Assembly (NCBI GenBank): GCA_028713675.1
Contig: JAQTNV010000059.1
Coordinates: 1 to 21,292, forward strand
Direction of reading: 5' to 3'
DNA: 21,292 nt
DNA from: a bacterium
GTDB taxonomy: Bacteria; Desulfobacterota; JAPLJL01
The notes below the pieces were generated by a model, which was given only the letters and a program-made list of their open reading frames with translations, searched no databases and had not been told where the DNA came from. The position numbers and the translations under genes are program-made. Below are positions 7,939 through 14,200 of this stretch, piece after piece; position 1 is the first letter of the stretch; each line of letters begins with the position of its first letter.

Positions 7939-8367
7939 GGATAGATTCCTAGCCTTCCGTTGCGCGTTCCAGAAAAATTTCAAGATCCCGATTCCCGATC
8001 AGAGACCGACTGCGGAAATTTAAATTTTTCCCGCGGGGACGAGCCCCGGTCGAAGCGCTCCGGCCCGCCCCGGCGGGCCCGTTAAAGGTGATAATCATCG
8101 ATAAATCTCAAATTTAGAAGTTATCCTTATTATTGCTTGGCGGGGAAGGGCGGTCAATTTGCTGGTCGAGCCGGCCATCCTGCCCGCAGGGATTTTCCGG
8201 ACGGATTCCATCCCCGCGGAAAGATGTTCCGGAAGGAGATTGCGGCAACGTCCCGCCGGGCGAAAGGAAGATTTTCTCCCGGGGAAAGCGGAGGCGGCGT
8301 CTCCCGGAAAGGTCGATCCTTCGGTTATTCCCTCAACTAATCGCGAACCTGAGGCCGGTTCGCCGAA
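7939..8367. other. Non-coding stretch upstream of cmk with a decayed cmk start
   Basis: 429 bp between the complete cmk and the lipoprotein stop. It contains the third cmk-like start at 8063-8106 (separate entry). On the plus strand, short overlapping frames at 8133-8375 have low-complexity Arg/Gly/Ser translations, no ribosome binding site and no recognisable domain. I see no terminator with a T-tract and no confident promoter. It is best read as the left part of the inserted segment that separates aroA from cmk. Confidence 0.6.
8063..8106 (-). pseudogene. Decayed third copy of the cmk start region
   Basis: About 39 of 44 positions match 7903-7946, covering the cmk start codon, the P-loop codons and several bases upstream of the ATG. 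Read from the ATG-equivalent at 8098 it gives MIITFNGPAGAGR, so Asp6 is Asn and the P-loop Lys is Arg. The frame then leaves cmk sequence and stops near 7950 after about 50 codons. It cannot encode a kinase. It matches copy A a little beyond the start codon, where copy B (10350-10540) does not. Confidence 0.65.
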
Positions 8368-8694
8368 TTAATTAAAGGTAACCAGGTGACTGTGCCCAAG
8401 GGAAACCGAGGACTCCTGGGCGACCTGGGTCCCGTCCTTGATGTCGGTCATCTGGGTTGCCGACAAGTCGAGGGTATGGCTGTGGGTGGCAGTGCCCTGG
8501 ATGTCCAGGGTCACCGCCGCGCCGGCTTCGATCTGCGCCTGGGTCAGCATGGCTACATGCCCGTGATTGTTGGAGACCACCCCGGTAAGATCGCCGCCGG
8601 TGTAAGTTCCGCTGCCCGAGCCCGAGCCGCAGGAACTGCCGAGCGCGATCCCCAGGGCCGTGAACACCGCCAAAAACCATTTGAATGTATTCAT
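8368..8694 (-). CDS. Small His-rich lipoprotein with HxH repeats, unknown function
   Basis: 108 residues from the ATG at 8694. A longer frame to 8727 exists, but AAGGAG lies 6 nt before the 8694 ATG. The N-terminus is a lipoprotein signal: Lys5, a hydrophobic stretch and a lipobox LGSSC with Cys at about residue 22, followed by a Gly/Ser linker (GSGSGSGTYTGG). The mature part has three spaced His pairs, NNHGHVAML, ATHSHTLDL and LGHSHLVTF, separated by about 35-residue beta-like, Thr/Ala-rich units (AQIEAGAAVTLDIQG, ATQMTDIKDGTQV). I recall small uncharacterised proteins with GHSHTVTF-like repeats of this kind; no function is established to my knowledge. The His pairs suggest metal binding in the periplasm (inference). 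It is divergent from the di-haem peroxidase, with 556 bp between starts, and both lie in the segment inserted at cmk. Confidence 0.8.
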   Translation of the reverse strand: MNTFKWFLAVFTALGIALGSSCGSGSGSGTYTGGDLTGVVSNNHGHVAMLTQAQIEAGAAVTLDIQGTATHSHTLDLSATQMTDIKDGTQVAQESSVSLGHSHLVTFN

Positions 8695-8700
8695 GAGCCG

Positions 8701-8706
8701 CTCCTT
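8701..8706 (-). promoter_or_regulatory. Ribosome binding site of the lipoprotein
   Basis: Minus strand AAGGAG, 6 nt before the ATG at 8694. It selects this start over the upstream in-frame start at 8727 and places a proper lipoprotein signal at the N-terminus. Confidence 0.7.
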
Positions 8707-9239
8707 TCTTGAAATTGATCGAATCAAAAGCCCCGTCAGCGATCGTATCGCCGAAAATCGGAAAGTCTGAAAAATTTCTGTGCGCCCCCGGACAAGACTC
8801 CTCCTTCCGCTATCGGTAAAAGCAATCGGCGTGCCAGTTAAACCCGGAAGGATTTTTCTTTAAATATTCTAATGATTACAGGATGTTCGGTGATATTTCC
8901 GATTAAGGATGACTTTCGGAGATTCTCTTGAGTCCGCCTGCGGGCCAGGAATTTTTCCTATGAAACAGGAATTAAACGGTTGGAATTGAAAGATCGGCCC
9001 CGAGGGATTTTTGCCTAGTCCGTAACCGCGGGCTTGAAAATCCGTCCCGTTTTTTCCGCCGGACAATAAAATTTCCTTGTCCGCGAAGTGATTCACAACG
9101 GCTTCCGGATTGACTGTCCCGCGTTGATCAGGCCTAACAGATTGAAATAGCTTGAATCGGACAGAATATTCCTGGTTCCCCTCCGCCTGGCATGCAAATT
9201 GCTTTCATTAAATGTTAAAGCGCACCGAGAAAACCAACC

Positions 9240-9245
9240 AGGAGG
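9240..9245 (+). promoter_or_regulatory. Ribosome binding site of the cytochrome c peroxidase
   Basis: AGGAGG 5 nt before the ATG at 9251, a full-strength Shine-Dalgarno. It favours this start over the in-frame ATG at 9212. Confidence 0.75.
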
Positions 9246-9250
9246 CAATC

Positions 9251-10297
9251 ATGGCGGAGAAAAAAAGAGCAAAATACAACGGCATCTGGCTGGCGGCGGC
9301 CGTCTGCGCCCTTTCGCTGATCGGAATGTCCTCCCCCAGCCAGGAGGATGAAGACCTGCGTAAAAAGGCGGAGGAGATCTTCGGTGCCCTGCCCCGAGTC
9401 ATGTCCTCGGAAAAGAACCCGATCACGCCCGAAAAGGTCGGCCTGGGGAAAATACTTTTCTATGAACCCCGTGTTTCCTCGGATGGAATGTTAAGCTGCG
9501 CCCGCTGCCACCCGGTCAGTCTGTACGGGGCCGACGGATTGAAAACCTCGGTCGGGACCAATTGCCAGGTCTTGCCCCGAAACTCGCCGACCGTATTCAA
9601 CGCCGCCAGCCAGATTTCCTCGCACTGGGCCGGAAACCTCACGGACGTGGAGGACCAGGCCCAACACGCCTTGATCGCCGCCTACGGGACCGCGTCCGGA
9701 GCGACGGCGGAGGAAAAACTCAAGGCGATCAAGGGGTATGGCCCGCTTTTCGCGCGGGCCTTCCCGGGGGAAAAATCCCCGGTTAACGCGGAGAATTTCG
9801 GGAAGGCGGTGGGGGCCTTCGAGAGGACGATGGTCACCCCCGCGCGCTTTGACCGCTTCGTTCAGGGCGACGGGAACGCCCTCGCCGACGGGGAAAAACG
9901 CGGGCTCAAGACCTTCATCGAGACCGGCTGCATGACCTGCCATTCCAGCCCCTATTTCGGCGGCCAGGTCTATCAGAAGTTCGGCGTGTTCGAGCCCTAC
10001 CAGAAATATACGAAAAGCACGCAGCTTGACGAGGGCAGGTCCGCGGTCACGAAAAACGAGGGCGACAAATACGTGTTCAAGGTCCCGATCCTCCGCAACG
10101 TCGAGATGACCCCGCCGTATTTCCACGACGGGTCGATAGCGGGGCTCTCCGACGCCGTCCGGATCATGGGCAAAATCCAGCTGGCCAGGAATCTGACGGA
10201 GAAACAGATCGGGGAGATCGCGGCTTTTCTGAAATCCCTGACCGGGGAAATACCGGAGGACGTCCTCAAGGTGCCGGTGCTCCCGGCCGGGGAATAG
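9251..10297 (+). CDS. Di-haem cytochrome c peroxidase (CCP/MauG family), secreted
   Basis: 348 residues from the ATG at 9251. Residues about 11-27 form an uncleaved anchor or Sec signal (GIWLAAAVCALSLIG). Two c-type haem sites: CARCH (C83, C86, H87) and CMTCH (C227, C230, H231). The LGKILFYEPRVSSDGMLSCARCH lead-in, RNSPTVFNAA, the tryptophan in SSHWAGNL (W126) and ILRNVEMTPPYFHDGS near the C-terminus are hallmarks of bacterial di-haem peroxidases. These reduce peroxide with electrons from small cytochromes, or, as in MauG, oxidise a protein substrate. The segment after W126 (LTDVEDQAQHALIAAYGTAS) lacks the NPxEM block I expect in classical CCP, and there is an extra Cys (C105). It is the only plus-strand gene between leuS and Mut7-C. 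It is convergent, 18 bp apart, with the cmk fragment and divergent from the His-rich lipoprotein. Confidence 0.93.
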   Translation: MAEKKRAKYNGIWLAAAVCALSLIGMSSPSQEDEDLRKKAEEIFGALPRVMSSEKNPITPEKVGLGKILFYEPRVSSDGMLSCARCHPVSLYGADGLKTSVGTNCQVLPRNSPTVFNAASQISSHWAGNLTDVEDQAQHALIAAYGTASGATAEEKLKAIKGYGPLFARAFPGEKSPVNAENFGKAVGAFERTMVTPARFDRFVQGDGNALADGEKRGLKTFIETGCMTCHSSPYFGGQVYQKFGVFEPYQKYTKSTQLDEGRSAVTKNEGDKYVFKVPILRNVEMTPPYFHDGSIAGLSDAVRIMGKIQLARNLTEKQIGEIAAFLKSLTGEIPEDVLKVPVLPAGE

Positions 10298-10315
10298 GCG
10301 CGCCGTTTATCGGAT

Positions 10316-10540
10316 TTAACGTTTATTAGTCAGCAGCCGGGAATGGAAAAAATCCAGGCCGGGGATGAGCCCGCAGATTTCCGCCCGGTCGTCGGGGTCG
10401 ATCTTTTTCTCCCGGACGGCGAAGGCCAGGGCCCGGTAGACGCTCCCGCTCTCGAAGAAACGGAAGCCCAGCCGCCGGGAAAGCTCCCGGCCCACCGTGC
10501 TCTTGCCCGCCCCGGCGGGCCCGTCAATGGTGATGATCAT
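10316..10540 (-). pseudogene. cmk: Truncated 5' fragment of cytidylate kinase
   Basis: A 74-codon frame from the ATG at 10540. Residues 1-63 are identical to the complete cmk at 7938, including the P-loop GPAGAGKST. After LDFFHSR the frame runs into unrelated sequence and stops (LLTNKR). It lacks the GRD motif, the Arg-rich lid and the C-terminus, so it cannot be an active kinase. It lies 86 bp after aroA, where the intact cmk sits in related operons. This implies that it keeps the ancestral promoter side and that the rest of the gene was displaced to 7327-7938. Confidence 0.9.
10350..10540 (-). repeat. 191-bp direct repeat, copy B (cmk fragment next to aroA)
   Basis: Exact duplicate of 7748-7938 in the same orientation. 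Recombination between the copies would remove 2602 bp, including the peroxidase and lipoprotein, and restore an aroA-cmk junction with an 86-bp spacer. Confidence 0.95.
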
Positions 10541-10626
10541 TCTTGGTTAAGGTTAGTGGCCAAAGGTGAAAGGTGAAGGGTTAGAAAAATAAATTCTGAT
10601 TTCTCGGCTTCATTACCCGGGCGAGT

Positions 10627-11934
10627 TTATTTTCTTTTGGTGAGGCTTTCCAGGTCCCGGTAGAACTGCGGGTAGGAGATCTTTACCGATTCGGTGCCCT
10701 TGACTTCGGCCCCCGCGCCCGCGGCCAGGGAAGCCACGGTGAAGGACATGGCGATCCGGTGGTCGCCGGCGGAGATGAAGCTGGCCGGCTGAAAACCTTT
10801 CCCGCCTTGGATGTCCAGGCCGTCGGGGAATTCCTTGACCTCCACCCCCGCCCGGGCCAGCTCCCGGGCCACCACCTTGAGCCGGTCGCTTTCCTTGACC
10901 CGGAGCTCGCCCGCGTCCCGGATCCGGGTCGGGCCTTTCGCCGCCGCGGCGGCGATCGAGAGGATCGGGATCTCGTCCAGCATCCGGACGATCAGCGCGC
11001 CCGAAAAATCCGCGCCTTCCAGCTTCGAGGTCCGGGCCCGGAGCGTGCCCCAGGGCTCCCCGCACATTTTTCCTTCCGGGGTGACCGTGATGTTCCCGCC
11101 CATTTTCTGCAGGGCCTCGATGATTCCGGTCCGGCCCGGGTTCAACCCCACGCCGGTGAGTGTGACGTCCGAACCGGGGAGGATCAGGGCCGCGACCAGG
11201 AAGAAGGCGGCGGCGGAGATGTCCCCGGGGACGGTGATTTCTTGGCCTTTAAATTCCGGGACCGGCGGCTCGATCCGGACCAGGCCTTTCCCCTGTGCGA
11301 GGGGTGAGCCGAAAAACTCGAACATCCTCTCGGTATGATCCCGGGAACCGCCCGAGCCTTCCGGCTCCAGGACCTCGGTGGGTCCTTCCGCGAAGAGCCC
11401 GGCCAGGATGATGGCGGATTTAAGTTGGGCGCTCGAGACCGGCATCTGATAGCGGATGCCCTTGAGCTTCCCGCCCGAGATGGCCAGAGGGGCTTTCTTT
11501 CCCCCGTCGCGGCCGGCGATCCGGGCGCCCATGAGTTTCAGGGGTTCGGTCACCCGCCCCATCGGGCGGCGGGAAAGGGAGCGGTCCCCGGCGATGACGG
11601 AGAAGAAGGGCTGGCCGGCGAGGAGCCCGGTCATGAGCCGGAGGGTGGTCCCCGAGTTCCCCGCATTCAGGATTTCCTCCGGCTCGGAAAGGGAATTCCG
11701 GCCCTGGCCTTTGACCAGGTAGGTTTTCTCATCCTTTTCCCGGATCTCCACGCCGAGTTTCTGGAAAATCCGGAGCGTGCGGAGGTTATCGTCACCCCCG
11801 GAAAAATTCTTGATCAGGCTTTCGCCCCGGGCCAGGGAAGAGAAAATGATCGCCCGGTGGCAGACCGACTTGTCCCCCGGGAGGGTGAGTTTTCCTTTGA
11901 GCGCGACCGGTTTTTTGGGGCTTTTAAAGAGCAT
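10627..11934 (-). CDS. aroA: 3-phosphoshikimate 1-carboxyvinyltransferase (EPSP synthase)
   Basis: Sixth step of the shikimate pathway: transfers enolpyruvate from PEP to shikimate 3-phosphate. 435 residues from the ATG at 11934 (E. coli 427). The frame is open further to 12006, but the extra residues are Lys/Arg-rich and unlike the family. Motifs: LPGDKSVCHRA (18-28; the usual second Ser of DKSxSHR is Cys), LNAGNSGTTLRLM (89-101), GDRSLSRRPMGRV (116-128), SSAQLKSAIILAGL (167-180), SRDHTERM (197-204), DEIPILSIAAA with the catalytic acidic residues, and RVKESDRL. The NSGTT and RPM forms resemble Bacillus-type (class II-like) enzymes more than E. coli. The ATG lies inside the tyrA 3' end (11-nt overlap), so translation is coupled. 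The cmk fragment follows. Confidence 0.96.
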   Translation of the reverse strand: MLFKSPKKPVALKGKLTLPGDKSVCHRAIIFSSLARGESLIKNFSGGDDNLRTLRIFQKLGVEIREKDEKTYLVKGQGRNSLSEPEEILNAGNSGTTLRLMTGLLAGQPFFSVIAGDRSLSRRPMGRVTEPLKLMGARIAGRDGGKKAPLAISGGKLKGIRYQMPVSSAQLKSAIILAGLFAEGPTEVLEPEGSGGSRDHTERMFEFFGSPLAQGKGLVRIEPPVPEFKGQEITVPGDISAAAFFLVAALILPGSDVTLTGVGLNPGRTGIIEALQKMGGNITVTPEGKMCGEPWGTLRARTSKLEGADFSGALIVRMLDEIPILSIAAAAAKGPTRIRDAGELRVKESDRLKVVARELARAGVEVKEFPDGLDIQGGKGFQPASFISAGDHRIAMSFTVASLAAGAGAEVKGTESVKISYPQFYRDLESLTKRK

Positions 11935-12781
11935 CGCGGTATTTTTTCGCCTCCGAGAAAAATTCGAGGATTTTTTCCGGTTTTCCTTCCTTAATATACG
12001 CTTCAAGCTCCGACAGCCGTTTCCGGAAATCCGCCAGGATCTCGAGCATCGGTTCCCGGTTCAGGGAAAGGATGTCCCGCCAGAGTTCCGGGGGACTCGC
12101 GGAAACCCGGGAGAGGTCCCGGAAGCTTCCCGCCCCGGTCCGCCTGACTTCCTCTCCGGAAAAACGCCGGCAGACCGACTGGACCAGGCTGGCGGAAACG
12201 GCGTGGGGGAGATGGCTGACGGCGGCAAGAATCAGGTCGTGCGCCTCGGGGTCGAGCTCGAAAACCTGGGACCCCACCTTTTCCCAAAGCCGGCGGATCT
12301 GAGTCACCGCGGCCGGATCGGTCCTGGGCGTGGGGGTAAGGATCACCCGGTTGCCGGCGAAAAGCCCGGCCCGGGCCGCGCCCGCTCCGCCTTTTTCCGC
12401 GCCCGCCAGGGGATGCCCGGGAACGAAGGCCAGGCCGGGTTTCAGGGCCGCCTCCAGCTCCCGGACGATCGGGGACTTGACGGAGCCGACGTCGGTGAGA
12501 AGCGCCCCCTTTTTTAAGTGCGGGATAATCCTTTTCCCCAGGGGGATGATCGCCCCCACCGGGGAGGCCAGGACCACCAGGTCCGCGTCTTTGACCCCGC
12601 TTTCCGGGTCCGGCTCGAAGCGGTTGATTATTCCCCGGGAAAGGGCCAGTTCCAGGTTCTCCCGGGAGCGGCCGACGCCGACGATCTCGGCGGCGATCCC
12701 TTTTTCCTTCAGGTCGAGGGCGAGCGAGCCCCCGATCAGGCCGACCCCGATAATTGTCACCCGTTGAAAATGAGGCTCCAT
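11924..12781 (-). CDS. tyrA: Prephenate (or arogenate) dehydrogenase
   Basis: Oxidative decarboxylation in tyrosine biosynthesis. 285 residues, the length of a monofunctional TyrA without a chorismate mutase or ACT domain. The Rossmann NAD(P) motif is GVGLIGGS (12-19) preceded by VTIIG; then LVVLASPV, LLTDVGSVKSPI, GHPLAGAEKGG (122-132), SHLPHAVSASL (189-199) with the substrate His, and GSFRDLSRVSASPPELWRDI, the C-terminal dimerisation and substrate block. Whether prephenate or arogenate is used cannot be decided by eye. It overlaps aroA by 11 nt and follows the MFS gene after 54 bp. Confidence 0.95.
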   Translation of the reverse strand: MEPHFQRVTIIGVGLIGGSLALDLKEKGIAAEIVGVGRSRENLELALSRGIINRFEPDPESGVKDADLVVLASPVGAIIPLGKRIIPHLKKGALLTDVGSVKSPIVRELEAALKPGLAFVPGHPLAGAEKGGAGAARAGLFAGNRVILTPTPRTDPAAVTQIRRLWEKVGSQVFELDPEAHDLILAAVSHLPHAVSASLVQSVCRRFSGEEVRRTGAGSFRDLSRVSASPPELWRDILSLNREPMLEILADFRKRLSELEAYIKEGKPEKILEFFSEAKKYRDAL

Positions 12782-12835
12782 TTGCGCGGCGCTGGAACTA
12801 TCCTAATTGGTTTCGGAAAACCGCCCCGGAAAAAT

Positions 12836-14083
12836 TCACGCTGGTTCCGGTTTTCCTCCTCCCCCGGGCAGCGATCTGCGTACGGAGAGAAGGAACGGAA
12901 TCGAAACCAGCTCCATGATTACCGTGAACCATATTATATAACTGATCGAGTGCTCATAGAAAATCCCCATGAGTCCCGCGCCCAGGAGCCAGGCCAAACC
13001 GTAAGCGGTGTTGAAGATCCCGTAGGCGAGCCCCCGGCGCGCCATCGGGATCAGGTCGGCGATCGCGGCCCGCATGATGGTCTCCTGGATGCCCATGGAG
13101 ATCCCCCAGAGGACGATCGCGGCCAGGATCAGGCCGGGGCTCAGGGAGAAGCCCAGGAGAGGAATAAAAATAGTGAAGACCGGGATCGAGAACAGGGAAA
13201 GCAGGCCGATCCGGTCGTAGATTTTCCCGATGATCAGTGCCGCCACCGCGTCCACACCCATGGCCACCGCGTAAAAGAGGGGGATCTGGGCGTCGGAGAT
13301 CAGGGCGTGTTTCTGGAAGTGGAAAGCCAGGAGAGGGAAGCTGGCGAAACCCGCCATGCTGAAGAGGATGAAAAAGGTGTAGAGCCAGAAGACCCGGGGG
13401 AGTTTTTTCCCTTCGGATACCACCGCAGTGCCGGAGGGCTTTTCCAGTTTTTCCGGGGCGGGCACCTTCTTCCAGGCGAAGTAAAGCACGACCAGGACGA
13501 GGATGCCGGGGATGAAAAGAAGTTTAAAACCGAGGCGATAACCGTCGTGCAGGAAAAGGACCACGGTGAAAATCAGGGGCCCGGCGAAAGCCCCGATCTG
13601 GTCCAGGGCCTCATGGATGCCGAAGCCCAGGCCCCTCCCGACCTTCTGGGTGGCGTAGGAGAGAATGGTGTCACGGGCCGGGGAGCGGATGGCCTTGCCG
13701 AGCCGCTCGGCGATGATCAGTCCGGCGGCCAGGGGCCAGTTCCCGGCGAAAGCGAGAAAGGGGATGGCGAGGATCAGGCCGTAACCCAGGGTGGTGAAAA
13801 GCCAATAGCGCTCGGTGCGGTCGGCCAGATAACCGGTGGCCAGGCGGATGGCATAGCCGATAAATTCCCCCGCCCCGGCGACGAAGCCCACCGCGGCGGC
13901 GCTGGCGCCCAGGGTGGCGAGGAACGGCCCGGTGATGCTGCGGGCGCCCTCGTAGGTGATGTCCCCGCAGAGGCTGACGATCCCCATCAGGATGATGATC
14001 GAGAAAGCCTGCCGGCGGAGGGCATCCTCGCCGGAGGGAAGCGTAGAAGATGAGAGGTTGTTTCCCTTTTTTCCGGAATCCAT
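12836..14083 (-). CDS. Major facilitator superfamily transporter, 12 predicted membrane helices
   Basis: 415 residues with about twelve hydrophobic segments in two halves joined by a charged loop (near residues 215-235, WKKVPAPEKLEKPSG). The MFS signature after the second helix is GYLADRTERYW, and the fourth/fifth-helix region has AERLGKAIRSPARDTILSYAT, as in tetracycline-resistance-like and multidrug MFS exporters. The second half has the matching GKIYDRIGLLSL loop. The substrate is unknown. Its place between hisC and tyrA suggests transport of an aromatic compound or simple insertion; the sequence does not decide. The ATG at 14083 has no clear Shine-Dalgarno, and a palindromic element begins 10 bp upstream, so its original leader may have been replaced. 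Confidence 0.9.
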   Translation of the reverse strand: MDSGKKGNNLSSSTLPSGEDALRRQAFSIIILMGIVSLCGDITYEGARSITGPFLATLGASAAAVGFVAGAGEFIGYAIRLATGYLADRTERYWLFTTLGYGLILAIPFLAFAGNWPLAAGLIIAERLGKAIRSPARDTILSYATQKVGRGLGFGIHEALDQIGAFAGPLIFTVVLFLHDGYRLGFKLLFIPGILVLVVLYFAWKKVPAPEKLEKPSGTAVVSEGKKLPRVFWLYTFFILFSMAGFASFPLLAFHFQKHALISDAQIPLFYAVAMGVDAVAALIIGKIYDRIGLLSLFSIPVFTIFIPLLGFSLSPGLILAAIVLWGISMGIQETIMRAAIADLIPMARRGLAYGIFNTAYGLAWLLGAGLMGIFYEHSISYIIWFTVIMELVSIPFLLSVRRSLPGGGGKPEPA

Positions 14084-14092
14084 TTCTTGGTT

Positions 14093-14156
14093 GTCATTCC
14101 GGGCTTGACCCGGAATCCAGTTATTAAATCTGGATTCCCGCTTTCGCGGGAATGAC
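14093..14156. repeat. Palindromic GTCATTCC-type element between hisC and the MFS gene
   Basis: Inverted arms: 14093-14120 begins GTCATTCCGGG and ends GGAATCCAG; 14130-14156 begins CTGGATTCCCG and ends GGGAATGAC. Each arm is itself a hairpin (CCGGG-cttga-CCCGG and CCCGC-tttc-GCGGG), giving a cloverleaf-like fold. This is a common non-coding palindrome in many bacterial genomes, unrelated in sequence to the one at 7209-7295. Confidence 0.85.
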
Positions 14157-14200
14157 GTTTTTAGAATTAAGGGATCGTTAGGCGCACCAAGGTAAGCTTT

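Larger units (their letters stand above)
8695..9250. other. Divergent intergenic region between lipoprotein and peroxidase
   Basis: 556 bp, AT-richer than the genes. It holds a perfect dyad GCGATCGTATCGC (8739-8751) 45 nt upstream of the lipoprotein start, and a perfect inverted repeat CGGACAA-N10-TTGTCCG (9060-9066, 9077-9083). A lone CGGACAA (8789-8795) and a near match CGGACAG (9158-9164) also occur. These may be operator sites for divergent control, but this is inference. No promoter matches consensus well. A 75-codon minus-strand frame (8869-9096) lacks a ribosome binding site and any domain and is not called. Confidence 0.5.

Noticed and set aside
7939-7983. Upstream TTG start for cmk adding 15 residues
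   Set aside because: The added residues are not part of the family; the ATG at 7938 has a fair Shine-Dalgarno and is the boundary of the duplication.
8133-8375. Several overlapping small plus-strand frames upstream of cmk
   Set aside because: No ribosome binding site, Arg/Gly/Ser-rich low complexity, and three frames open at once, which points to GC composition rather than coding.
8695-8830. A cyclic-di-GMP-type riboswitch in the lipoprotein leader
   Set aside because: I looked for the conserved GEMM core sequences and did not find them on the minus strand.
8869-9096. A 75-codon minus-strand frame in the peroxidase/lipoprotein spacer
   Set aside because: No ribosome binding site or domain; it covers the candidate operator repeats.
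12518-14053. A 511-codon plus-strand open frame
   Set aside because: Antisense to tyrA and the MFS transporter; hydrophilic low-complexity translation without family resemblance.
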